Position numbers and translations under genes: made by a program
The notes under the pieces: generated by a model
What the model was told of the DNA's origin: nothing
The model's input: only the letters and a program-made list of their open reading frames with translations
Databases searched by the model: none
Assembly: GCF_020520425.1 (NCBI RefSeq)
Contig: NC_079488.1
Location: forward strand, 24,492,247 to 24,556,246
Length of the DNA stretch: 64,000 nucleotides
Reading direction: 5' to 3'
DNA from: Spinacia oleracea
Taxonomy: Eukaryota > Streptophyta > Magnoliopsida > Caryophyllales > Amaranthaceae
Part shown: in pieces, positions 35,101-45,893 of the stretch
How positions within the stretch are numbered: the stretch's first letter is position 1
Layout: each line of letters opens with the position of its first letter

Positions 35101-37716
35101 ATATGATCCATAAACCGTGTGGTGCTGGACGTCGAAATTCATCTTGCATGGAAAATGGAGTTTGTAAACGAAAATTTCCTAAATCATTTTCTGCAAGTAC
35201 TATCCAAGGTGATAACTCTTACCCTATTTACCGTCGTCGTGGTGATCGCCCTGCAGTACCTTTGCATGAGAATAGCACAACATATGTTGATAATAAGTGG
35301 GTTGTTCCATATAATTCATGGCTTCTACTAAAGTATGATTGTCATATTAATGTAGAGATTTGTAGTAGCATCAAGTGTGTCAAATATTTATACAAATATG
35401 TGCACAAGGGTGTCGACCGTGTTTCCATGGAAGTTCGAACAGGATCAGAAAACAACGAGATTCAACAATTTGTAGATGCTAGATGGGTTTGTGCACCAGA
35501 GGCATTATGGAGAATTTATCAATTTACACTTACTCGAATGTGTCCATCTGTGGAACGATTACAACTCCACCTACAAAATCGGCAACAGATAAGGTTTAAC
35601 ACAAATCAATCTATTGAAGATATCCTCCAAATGCCACAAAACTCGCGAACCATGCTCACTGAATTCTTTAAGATGAATGTCTCTGATCCTGAAGCAAGGA
35701 AGTACCTTTACATAGAATTCCCTCAACATTATCGGTGGTTAACATCATCAAAAAACATGGAGAAAAAGGAGGAATAAGCAGAGAGTGATTGGAAGAATAT
35801 ATACTGCATCGCCAATGGAAGGAGAAAGATTTTTCTTGCGTTTTCTCTTAAATCATGTCAGAGGCCCAGAATCATTCCAACATCTTCGAACTGTCAAAGG
35901 AATTGTCTATCCTACTTTTAGAGAAGCAGCTGAAAAACAAGGTTTAATGGAGAACGATGCAAGCATTCGTGAATGTTTACTTGAAGCATCTAACTCCAAA
36001 ATGCCATCATCATTGAGAAAATTATTTGTCACACTATTGGTCTATTGCCAACCAACTGGAGTTCGATCTTTATGGGATGAATTCTACCATTTCATGGCTG
36101 AAGACTACAATTTTCCATCCCCATCAAATACAAATTTGGTGCGTGACTCTGTTCTCTATGATGTAGAACGCATGTTGAAGCAATTGGGTAAGACTATCAC
36201 TGATTATGACCTCCCTGATATAAGCATCCAATTAGATGGCAACATACAATTGGCCAGAGCTATACATGAAGAAGTATCCGCACTAGTGCCCCCTGAAGAT
36301 GTGCATTGTGTTGAACATCTTAATGATGACCAACGTAATTCGTTTGATGTTATAATGGAAGCTATTGATGGAGATACTGGTCGATTATTCTTCATAGATG
36401 GCCCTGGTGGGACCGGTAAGACCTATTTATATCGTGCTATACTTGCAACTATTAAGCTTAGAGGACAATTTGGTCTTGCAGTAGCTAGCTCAGGTATCGC
36501 TGCCACACTATTGCATAGAGGAAAAACTGCTCATAAAACTTTTGGAATTCCGGTAACACTACATGCTTCATCGACATGGAAGTTCAGCAAACAGGATATT
36601 GAAGCACAATTAGTTAAGCATGCCGCTGTTATAATATGGGATGAAGCAACAATGACTCATAGACATGCATATGAGGCCGTTGATCGTAGTATAAGAGATT
36701 TAATGGGGGTTGACAGTCCGTTTGGTGGTAAGGTCGTAGTTTTTGGTGGAGATTTTAGACAAATCCTTCTCGTTGTACCTAAAGGAACAAAAGCACAAAC
36801 CATAGATGCATGTTTGGTGAGGTCAACACTATGGAGACATGTTCAACTACTTCGCCTCAATCAGAATATGAGATCCAGAAATGATGAAGAGTTTGCAGAA
36901 TTTCTTTTAAGAGTTGGTGATGGATGTGAGCCTATGGTTGATGAAAACATGATAAAGTTACCAACCTCATTGTGTGTAACAGATGGAAATCATAACTCAA
37001 TTGATATCTTAGTTCACGAGATATTCCCAAGCTTAACTGAGCATGTTGGTGATGTGACTTACATGGTAGAGAGAGCTATAATAACTCCAACAAATAATGA
37101 AGCTAACATGTTGAATGAAAAGATACTCAACGAATTTGTGGGGGAAGAAAAAATTTACTACTCCTTTGACTCAGTGTCAGAAGATCGCCAAAATCTCTAT
37201 CAGCCAGAATTCTTAAATTCATTGTCATTTGGCGGCCTACCACCGCATCTTCTGAGATTAAAAGTTGGTTCACCGATCATGCTATTGAGGAATATTGATG
37301 CAAGTAATGGATTGTGCAATGGGACAAGATTAATCTGTTGCCGGTTAATGGATCATGTGATTGAGGCTGAAATCTTGATCGGACACTGTAAAGGGACACG
37401 GGTGTTCATTCCACGCATTCCTTTGAAAACAGCTGAAGATGTAAAGTTGCCATTTGAAATGACTCGAAAACAGTTTCCTGTGAAATTGTGCTATGCTTTG
37501 ACTATTAACAAATCTCAAGGGCAAACCATTCCTCATGTTGGTATTTATCTTCCACAACATGTTTTTAGTCATGGTCAGTTGTATGTTGCACTATCGAGAG
37601 GGACTTCCCGACAAACAACCAAAATTTTGGTTAGCAAAGGTGATATTCGAGGAAGAAATGGTGTATTCACAAAAAACGTTGTTTACAAAGAAGTTCTCTT
37701 GCCTCGAATTTCTTAA
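32161..37716 (+). pseudogene. Helitron Rep/helicase (RepHel) gene with one nonsense codon and one frameshift
   Basis: Predicted exons: 32161-32392 (ATG, basic N-terminus ending before GTGAGT), 33254-34272, 34364-34547, 34648-37716 (TAA). All junctions keep phase. Exon 2 holds a Cys-rich stretch (CSDCQARLF ... ICCMSGKI). Helitron_like_N follows (YPLLFPYG, PSSFVGSPRDMNQRYQDAM), then the HUH nuclease with HVH in GLPHVHMLLI (34971-34979) and the paired tyrosines in KYLYKYVHKG (about 35381-35410). The helicase of PIF1 type has Walker A GPGGTGKT (36400-36423), WDEATM, GGDFRQIL and the C-terminal LTINKSQGQT / LYVALSRGTS. Breaks: TAA at 34099-34101, and a one-base frame change in an A-run at about 35750-35755, between Rep and helicase. 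It would be a DNA-nicking/unwinding protein for rolling-circle transposition, but is not translatable as one chain. Confidence 0.9.
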
Positions 37717-38013
37717 CCCTAAACATTAGGTACTTTCCTTAACACTTTGTGTGTAACTATTTGTATACCTTTTGTGAGTTTTATTAACATTTTTTAAATA
37801 ACCAATGATTATTCTTATTAGGGAGCAAGATTGACATCTAGAAGAAAACAAGGTGTTTGGAACAAAAATCCTCACACAATTTCCGAAGGATGATGGTTGT
37901 AAATTTAATATAAGTTACTTATTTCATTGTCGTCAAGTCTGTATATTTGGCACACATTACTTACTTAAGATTTTATTCATACATTTTGAATTTAGTTATA
38001 ATTTCTTATATTG

Positions 38014-38042
38014 TGCACGCATTGCGTGCAAATCTTACCTTG
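38014..38042 (+). other. Helitron 3' terminator hairpin and CTTG end
   Basis: Perfect 7-bp stem TGCACGC/GCGTGCA with loop ATT, followed by AATCTTAC and CTTG. Resembles the two other Helitron ends in this window, which finish in CTAG. Confidence 0.8.
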
Positions 38043-39703
38043 TTAGTTTAAAAAAAACACCATGATGCCTAGAATGAGTAGGAATATAAGATGATAATTC
38101 ACTTATATTTATCCCAGAAATGCACATCCTTAAATTTCTCAAAATATTAAATAAATAAGTGACGTTTAGTTTTTTTAATTTTCCCTTTAGAACCCTACAA
38201 GGAGTGGATCAATAGAGATGGACTACGAAAGGAGAGTTATATAATTAAATAAATAGTCTTATGTTTATGAAAGCATAACGCATATACAAAAAGGCACATT
38301 TAAATAAGTATAACACTTAATAACGTAGGGTTAGACTTTGTTTTGTTCCCTTATTTACCCTTATTTTAGGAAAATTAAAATAAATTTATACAAGTTTATT
38401 TAAGTTTAAATAAATTTAGATAATAGAAGTTAAGGAAAAATGAGGATTACTTAAGTAAAATTTATAATTAAAATAAGTTTTTATATGTTCAAATAAGTCT
38501 AGATAAGATAAATTTAGAAAAAATAAAATAAGTGAAAATCAAGTGACTAAAACACACCTAAGTGAAATGCAGATGATTCTTCTCTTTTTTCATTTCTAAA
38601 GTGGAGTTCGATACTTGGATTGATTCATGAATCTTTTCACAGTTCCATTGGACCTACTACCAAGTTTAGCATGTTTATGAGCATCACATATGGGAGCATG
38701 TCCTAGCAACTTCCAAAACAATGTTTAAATTTTTAATTTTTAATTAGTATTATTTTGACGTGAAATTTTAAAAAGTGGGTAGATTTGTTGAAAATTTAAT
38801 TAATTAGGCAAAACAGCATTATATTTGATGTGGTTAATACATGGTCTCTATTTACTTCTTCCGTTCTTTTTTAGATGAAACAATTATTTATGCACGTTTT
38901 GTCAATACACGATTTCAAACATTAATATTTCCAGTTATGGATAAGAAAAAGAGAATTGTTTTTTACCACCTAAAAAATCAAAAATTTATTTTTTACCACC
39001 AAAAAAATTAAAACTTGTTTTTTACCACCTGAAAACAGAAAAAAAAGATGAAATCCTTAGGTGGGGCTTACTAATTCAATTTCCGTCCAATTTTATACAC
39101 TTCCTATGCGATTTTATTTAACTCCTTCACCCTCCTCTTTTCATTTCCATTGATTTTTGTTAATTTTGTGAATTAATGAGAGAAAAAAATCATGCGAAAT
39201 CATAAAAAAAATGAAGTATGATAAGAGAATAGAGCTAAATACATGAAATCGTGGAAGAAGATAAAATATTAGATTTATTACCGTCATTGTGACCCTCCAC
39301 ACAACGGTTTCATCTATTTTTCCATTTTTAGGTGGTAAAAAACAAGTTCTAAATTGTTTTTATGTGGTAAAATACAAGTTTTAGTTTTTTATGTGGTAAA
39401 AAATAAATTTTCGAATTTTTTAGGTGGTAAAAAACCATTTGTCCTAAGAAAAAAGTTACTCCATATTAAAAGATATTTTTTTCTTACTTTCCAAAAAAAT
39501 ATGTGTTTTCTTAATTATAAATTAAATCACTAAAGGAAGTCAGATGAACTTATGTGAATAGTGTCAAAATCTAATTGTGTTATCTAATAAGAAACTAAGG
39601 AAGTATAAAATAATAATCATTAGAACAACAAGACATAGACCCCCTTTGCATTATACTCATGTTGGTAATTAATGGTAATTATAATAATGTTTTAAGCAAA
39701 TTG
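38043..39703. repeat. Duplicated segment, copy 2 (right flank of the Helitron)
   Basis: Paralogue of 15685-17673 but lacking the 326-bp Mutator-like insert. It starts exactly at the Helitron end. Same nested MITEs inside. No genes. Confidence 0.93.
38855..39603. mobile_element. Mariner/Stowaway-type MITE (copy 2) with nested foldback element
   Basis: Same ends and TA flanks as 16491-17235. The inner foldback element, with GTTTTTTACCACCT termini, occupies 38958-39435. Confidence 0.8.
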
Positions 39704-41400
39704 TTAAGTCATTGCTTTAATTTGCTCACTTGCTCCTCCAACTCTATAAATATTTCAAGCAAAATGATTAGTTTTACCAACTAAGATTGTTGCTTGTTCA
39801 AATTGTTTCAAATTTGGATATTAATTTAATAAGATTAGTGGGTAGAATCGTTGAAGTGAGTCATGCAAGTGACGATGTCTATAAACTTGAAGCAATATGT
39901 GTTTAGTGATCATATTTTTGATATGTTTTCTTTTGAAAGAATAACTAGTAATTAGCCTCGGACGATGATATTATGTGAATAATAATTAATTATTATATTA
40001 TTTAAGGAAATCATATTAATTTCCCTTTTATAGGATAATTATTTTATATTATATTAATTTTAATTTTGCAGAGATAACATGTAAAATGTTTAGCTCAATT
40101 GGACAATGTTCTATTGTTAAAACTGGAAGTCATATGTTCGAATATTGTGCAAACCATATTTTGTTATACTCACTTTATTAAATTTACACTTATTATTTCA
40201 TTTCCAGTAAGTCCGGATGGGATGATAAGTTTAGAATAAATTCAGATAAAATAATAATTTAGGTAAAATAATTAAGATAAGTACGAATTAAACTTCGGAC
40301 AAAGATAACAATACCATAATATTTTAACAAACATTTTCGTTAACCAAAATTTGTTATTTACATAATTGAATATCTTGGTTTTTTTAAAAGTTATGATATT
40401 TTTCTCTCGAAGACATTAGGGTATCGTATCCTAACTAGCTATTTCAGCCAACATATGTGATATCTTTGTACCATAAGCCACATGTGTTTAGAAATGAACT
40501 AATTTGTACATGCCCTACATGTTTCATGTTCTAGTATTACATGGCAATATTGGATGTTAAACATCTTGCAACTACTCCGTAATTAAATTATCAAATTATT
40601 CTTAATAAAAATATAACACATGTCGTTACGAATTTCTTCTAGTACATAGTTATTGATTGATATAGGTAACTAGTCGTTCTTATAATCTAGCAACTGTTGG
40701 AAATTCTAGTTGAGAAAATTAAGCAAAGAAAAGAGTAAAAAGATATATAGTGGGAATTGTCCCACATTGGAAGAAAACCATCATTTTCTTTTGTTTATAA
40801 AGTGTGAGGGTCTGTGTACTACTTGTGTATGAAAGTGAGAGAGTCGTATAGGTGGACAAACAACACGCGTGGCGTCCAATCAAGTCGGACTTGAGCCTTA
40901 GGGATCTTGGGGAATGCGATACCCGGGCACATTGAGCCATCATTGAAGGATAATGACAATTGGATGCCCATTTTTTTATAACTTTGGTAATCTTTTATCC
41001 AGATACATCAAGATAATAACACATAAATTCTTCTATTAATAGTACTTTTTATTTTTATATTAGAGCCAAGAATACGAATATATAACACTGGTAATCATAA
41101 TTGATATGATTAAGCACCTTGTTCTAGTGTAGAGTAATAAACATTTTACACCTTTAAATTATGAAAAAAGAAGTATATATGTATCCCTTGCTAGCTAGTT
41201 GTGCTAAATGCCTACATGCATGTGCTTAAAGGATACATTGTGGATAATTATAATATAAAGTCATACTTAAATCAAAGCTAAGATTACATGTACTTCTTCA
41301 ATTGATAAGCTGTTGAGATATAAAAGTAAGAGAATAGAATAAACTAAAGATAGATAATGCTTAATTATTTAGCTTTTAATTTAAGCCTTATTTGATTTTG
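39704..41400. other. AT-rich sequence; possible old LTR fragment at 40687-40950
   Basis: No gene seen. From 40687 the text TGTTGGAAATTCTAG, a GTGGGAATTGTCCCACATTG phrase near 40748 and TTTATAAAGTG near 40794 resemble the start and promoter of a copia-type LTR. I cannot find a partner or a clear end, so this is tentative. Confidence 0.3.
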
Positions 41401-41559
41401 CTTATTTCAGAAGTGCAGGAAATACGATAATTCACCTTGTAATAAAGAGTTTCAAATTATTTTATTGGATAAGGATTCCACGGATTCCCATGGTCTAGGG
41501 CTAAATCCAAGTTACCCACCTAGATTTCTGAGAGTTAACATCGGTAGGACGGGAGAAGG

Positions 41560-42082
41560 TCAAACTGATTTCTGTTATGGTGCTTGAAAGAAAAAATGCC
41601 AAAGAGCTGGTATGGGTTGGGTTCTCTCTTCTGCTTCGGGTCAAGGGGTTTGTACATCTGGTGATGCTGCAGTTGGCATGGCTATGTCAGCGTCTCATGC
41701 TGAGGCTCTTGCATGTCTCCACGGGATGGAATGGGCTCTCACCAGATCGATAACTTCAATTACTATTTTCACGGACTCTACAAACCTAGTTACTAACTTG
41801 CAGAAAAGAGGTCTCTCGGATATTACTCACACTTGGATTCTTTCCAGAATTCTTCGTCAAGGTAAATCATTTAGCAGGTGCATAATCTACAAGGTCGACA
41901 GATCTCAAGTTCACCAGGCGCATATGCGTGCAAAATCTGCAGTGGACAACGGTGTTATTCCCACTCTTCACCCGCTCGAGCCTGATTAGATGTTATATCA
42001 CTTTTTTTAGGTTATGTTTTTCCTGCTTTTCGTTCTGAATTTTCACCCAATGTCAAAAAAAATAAATAAATAAATAAATAAA
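41560..42082 (+). pseudogene. 5'-truncated LINE remnant: RNase H domain and A-rich tail
   Basis: An open stretch 41612-41989 reads GMGWVLSSASGQG, SASHAEALACLHGMEWAL, FTDSTNLVTNLQK and HMRAKSAVDNG. This is the layout of the plant LINE C-terminal RNase H domain (catalytic D and E in AEALA and FTDS). It ends in TAG, followed by about 65 bp of 3' UTR and an AAAAAAATAAATAAATAAAT tail at 42055-42082, typical of LINE integration. Upstream the frame is degraded (about 41420-41610). Reverse transcriptase and endonuclease are absent. Confidence 0.75.
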
Positions 42083-42093
42083 GTGGGAGACTA

Positions 42094-42316
42094 GGCTCCG
42101 TTCTATAGGAATTATTTTGACTGAACTTTATATTATCTTTACTTAATTGAACTTAGCTGAACTTATTTTATCTGAAAAAAACTTATTTGTGTGTGAAAAA
42201 TGTCTGGAAAAAAACTTATATTTTCTTAACAGAACTTATATTTTCTGAACTTAACAGAACTTATCTGAACTTATTTTGTCTGAAATAAGTCAAAATAAGT
42301 CGAACAGAACATAGCC
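42094..42316. mobile_element. Small TIR MITE rich in GAACTTA / AATAAGT phrases
   Basis: Ends GGCTCCGTTCTAT and ATAGCC with TA or TAA flanks. The interior repeats CTGAACTTAT on one arm and AATAAGTC on the other. A related, less complete copy lies in an intron at 61755-61940. It lies 11 bp after the LINE tail. Confidence 0.65.
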
Positions 42317-42462
42317 TAATTAAGGAAAATTTTAATTTGGTTGCACGAATGTATGTCCCGATTCAATTTCACATTCAATTCAGTTGCATTCACTAGTGTG
42401 TACGAAGTACTCCGTATTATTTTGGATTCGCCACTATCGCATGTTATATATTTTTGCATGTA

Positions 42463-42982
42463 CTCCTCCGTATTTTAATATGAGTTGCACTTTTTAAAAG
42501 CGGCCATATTTTAGATACGATTTACAATTTTTAAAGCGGTTTATTTTAATATGAGTTATACCTTCTATTTTTTGGTATGTGATGGTCCCCACACGGCCAC
42601 ACCCAATTATATTTATCTTTATCTCTCTTTTATGTCTCCCCACTTACTCACATTCTCGATTTTTTTCACAACAATTAATTCACTCACTATCAATTTCTTA
42701 TAATAAAATAATGACTTACTACCCCACATTTATCTTATTTTAATAGAATTAACTCATCCTTCCAAAATTTCACGTTGATCAAAGTATAACTTTATACTTC
42801 ATTTTTACTCGCAACGTTTGTTATTTTTACGCATGTCAATGTACAACTTTGATTATTAATATCTTTAGTTCCTTTTAAGCAAAAATTATAAAAAGTTAAT
42901 ATTGTGAAAATACTCATTAAAAAGAATCTAACAAGAGTTGTGAACATTAAAAATCAGAGGAAGTATTAAAATACGGTGGGAG
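42463..42982. mobile_element. Mariner/Stowaway-type MITE, 520 bp
   Basis: TA (42461-42462), CTCCTCCGTATTTTAATA at left; the right end reverse-complements to CTCCCACCGTATTTTAATA, then TA (42983-42984). Next to the left end an internal copy of the phrase TTTTAATATGAGTT is repeated. No long frame. Confidence 0.8.
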
Positions 42983-42984
42983 TA

Positions 42985-43753
42985 TTCAAAATCTATGGAA
43001 TTAAAGAGAGAACTAGCTTGTATGGGAAAGGTGGGCATTTAGTTGATGACGGTGGTCCTTATTATCAAATTATGAGTACCTCTAAGCCCTAAAACGACCT
43101 TTTATGTCCTTTTGTTAACCATTAAGTATATTTTTGCTTCCTTATGAAGCAAAAGGTATACGGCCACTCCTTTTGATTTTGGAATCCAATAATATTGGTG
43201 TTGATCATATTAGCTTTTACTTTGTTGGTGTCAATTAGTGTAACTAGTTAAATGTTAAGAGGATGTCAAAGGCCGTAATTAAGAGTATTGTTTCGATATT
43301 GGAATCTTGTGGTGTGGTTGAGTCTTCAAATTTTGAGCGTGAATGTGAGTTCCTACAAGGAGAATCCCGAGCCGGACAAGCCCTTCGGATTGGGGTCTCC
43401 GACGCCCAATATTATTGCCTGATATATCATATTAGAAAGAGAAAGTATGGAGAGAGTAAGAGTAGAAGAGTCTCCTTTACCTTGCCATATAAATGAGTAT
43501 TTATTTGTGAAATTTAGGTTATACGACTAAAATTAGGTTCCTTGGGTTTGGGCCTTAGGACCTTAAACAAAATGTAATTCGATAATGGGTTCAACCTAAA
43601 AGAAGGAAAAAAAAATTACTATCATTCTAATCTATTAAGGTAAAAACAAAAACATGACTCTTTTTTTTTTGTTTAATTTAAACTCATTTCACTTTGATTT
43701 TAACCACAAACGGCCAATCTATCTATCTATCTATCAATCAATCTATCTATCTA
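42985..43753. other. Intergenic stretch with an (ATCT)n microsatellite
   Basis: A 77-codon frame at 43263-43496 has no recognisable domain; I do not call it a gene. At 43717-43757 there is a run of ATCT with two ATCA variants. The run touches the 5' end of the Helitron at 43754. Confidence 0.6.
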
Positions 43754-44064
43754 TCTATTACTATATACTAAGAGACACACCAAGAATGACACGTGTCACG
43801 TCCTGGTGAGTCCTTAGTATTTTTTTAAAAAAAAAATAATTTAAAAATCTTTTAAAATATCTGATTTTCTGAAGAAAAAATTCTTATTCTTTCTTTCTAT
43901 TTAATACGAATTATAATAGAAGTATATATATGAAAAAATAAATCATGATTTCATGTATTACGACAAGGATAAAAAAAATATATTATTACTGATTTGAAGA
44001 ACATATATGTTAGGAATGGAACAAAATCATAAATTTCTTTTGATATTATTGTTTCTATAATATA

Positions 44065-44300
44065 CTTCATCCGTTTCAAAAAAATTGCAACACTTTAATT
44101 ATCACGTTTGCCGAGACATAACTTTGACCGGAATATCTCTAATCATACTTCTTTTTCTAATCTTAACATTTAATATTATGAAAATAATGAAATCAATCCA
44201 CCAACATTGTATATTTTATTTAGTACAAACTTATGGTCAAAGTTAGTAAATGAATAGTGGCAAAATTGAAAGTGTTGTAATTTTTTTGAAACAAAGGAAG
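44065..44300. mobile_element. Mariner/Stowaway-type MITE nested in the Helitron
   Basis: TA, CTTCATCCGTTTCAAAAAAA at left; right end reverse-complement CTTCCTTTGTTTCAAAAAAA, then TA (44301-44302). Length 236 bp, inverted repeats about 30 bp. Confidence 0.85.
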
Positions 44301-44828
44301 TACGTAGTAAGCTATCACGGAAACTCCGTAAAAGCAAAATAGCAAAAAAAACGAACGCTACAAGTGTGGGAGCGATCCTAGTCAGGGAAGGCTAAGACGG
44401 CGCCTCGCATATGGGTAGCAAGAGGGCAAGTCAACTACCTTGGGTTGATTCCTCTCACGCCATTTTTGGACACTTCGTTCATTTGTCTTTAGGCAAAATT
44501 GATTTTCATATAAAATTTTCAAAAAAATGCATTATACCTTAACCTACAATAGTTAATAAACAAATAAATAACACTGAAATGTGTGATATACGATCATACC
44601 CAAACAAACAAAAAAAATTATTTATTTTTTATTTTATGTAAAACAAGTGTTAAAAAGTGGATCCAACAAAATTACTTATAAACCTGAAAGCCTGCTATAT
44701 ACGCAATCTAGAAAATAGGGTAATATAACTGATATGGTTATCAAATCAATACTATATCCAAAAGTTTGGATAGTCGAGGGTACGGGTATGGTTACGGTTA
44801 CATATATTATTCAATTCCAAAATAAAAG

Positions 44829-45355
44829 TGTTGTGGGTTTTTCCGGTGAGATACCTTGGAGGTTTTCCGGTAACTTTTAAGGATTTCACAAGATTGTATT
44901 TTTATAGAGAGAGAAAGTAGAGAGAAGGCAGAGCAGCAATTGCTCTTGAATGTATTGATTGTCACCCCTTTTTCTAGGGAAGTGGGACTATTTATAGTAC
45001 TAGGTTTTTGTGGGAATGACCTAATATTCCCTTTACATGATTGGCTAGGGTATGGGAGGAGGACATGTGTCCTTTCTCCTTACAATTCCCTGGCCCTTTT
45101 GGCAATAGTGGGCTTTTTGGGCCTATTGTGCTAATTCATACCACTTGGAATACCTACTACCTAGGCCCCTTTTCAAGTATGGGTATATTACATACATTTA
45201 TACATTCTTAAATACAAATACATATACATTGTAAATACGTAGATTGATACCCATGCTGTGGTCTAGTCTTCGTATGGTTTCTGCTTAGGGGGCGTAATAC
45301 GTGTCATGTGTCATCCTCATTGGTACACGAAGGCATGGTAATTTTGCCCACAACA
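44829..45355 (-). repeat. Distal (3') LTR of element B
   Basis: TGTTGTGGG ... CCCACAACA, 527 bp. On the plus strand this LTR lies directly upstream of the antisense gene. Confidence 0.96.
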
Positions 45356-45371
45356 TTTGCCCCTCAAGAAG
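45356..45371 (-). other. Polypurine tract of element B
   Basis: On the minus strand CTTCTTGAGGGGCAAA directly precedes the LTR start TGTTG. Its place next to the distal LTR confirms the minus orientation. Confidence 0.7.
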
Positions 45372-45488
45372 GGCATTTCTGGAAACACTTTCCGGGTATC
45401 GCTTCTTGACCTTTGATTTGCATCTTCGTCTTTGGGACAGGCGTTGAGGGGGTGACACGTGTCACCTTTCTCCATTTTGCCCCTCCCT

Positions 45489-45496
45489 ATATATAG
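45489..45496 (+). promoter_or_regulatory. TATA box of the antisense gene (element B)
   Basis: TATATATA inside CCCTATATATAGAGG, about 134 bp inside the LTR. It lies about 195 bp upstream of the predicted leader-intron donor and in the right place to start transcription near 45520. It is on the strand opposite to gag-pol. No other TATA-like sequence lies between the LTR and the leader exon. Confidence 0.65.
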
Positions 45497-45519
45497 AGGG
45501 GGGTGAAATTCATTTATTA

Positions 45520-45888
45520 CATTTCGTTTTCACAGAGCTATTCACAGGCGATTTCCGGCGAACTCCCACCACCAGCAGGCGATTTCCGGCCACCGCGAGA
45601 CCCAACCTGTTCTTCACCAAACTCAACCTGTTCTTCACCAAACTCAACCTGTTCTTCACCAAGTACTTCACAGATCCTTCAAGGTTAGTTTTCGCCTTTC
45701 TTCCTTGTTTTTGTTATCCCCTCGTCATTTTTTCCCTTTGTTAGCGGCCGGCCTCCTAGTACTAGGTAAGGGTTTGAAGGTTTTAATTGAGAATTTTCCG
45801 CCGTTCGTCTTTTGTCGGGGCGGACGTCCAATCGCGTCTTTTTCTTCTTTGTTGGTCACTCCTAAGCCGTGCTTCGTTCACTATGCAG
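45520..45888 (+). other. 5' leader exon and leader intron of the antisense gene (element B)
   Basis: The leader exon, about 45520-45683, contains no ATG and includes a three-fold CTCAACCTGTTCTTCACCAAA minisatellite. Donor AAG|GTTAGT at 45684, acceptor ATGCAG| at 45888. The intron (205 nt) contains an out-of-frame ATG just before its end, which splicing removes. Element A has the same borders. Confidence 0.6.
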
Positions 45889-45893
45889 AAGGC

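Larger units (their letters stand above)
32161..38042 (+). mobile_element. Autonomous-type Helitron (Rep/helicase), decayed; 5' end unresolved
   Basis: Carries the RepHel gene and ends in a typical Helitron 3' structure: a hairpin TGCACGC-ATT-GCGTGCA at 38014-38030, then about 8 bp, then CTTG at 38039-38042 followed by T. The family consensus end is CTRR, so CTTG is a one-base variant. The downstream sequence (38043 on) is the paralogue of 15685 on, where A (15684) and T (15685) are still joined, as expected for an A/T target. I start the feature at the first coding exon because I could not find the 5' TC terminus. Confidence 0.85.

Noticed and set aside
43263..43496. 77-codon ORF
   Set aside because: No homology recognised, no supporting neighbours; length is compatible with chance.
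44360..44470. tRNA- or SINE-like sequence (GC-richer piece with AGTCAGGGAAGG)
   Set aside because: No convincing A or B box and no cloverleaf could be drawn.
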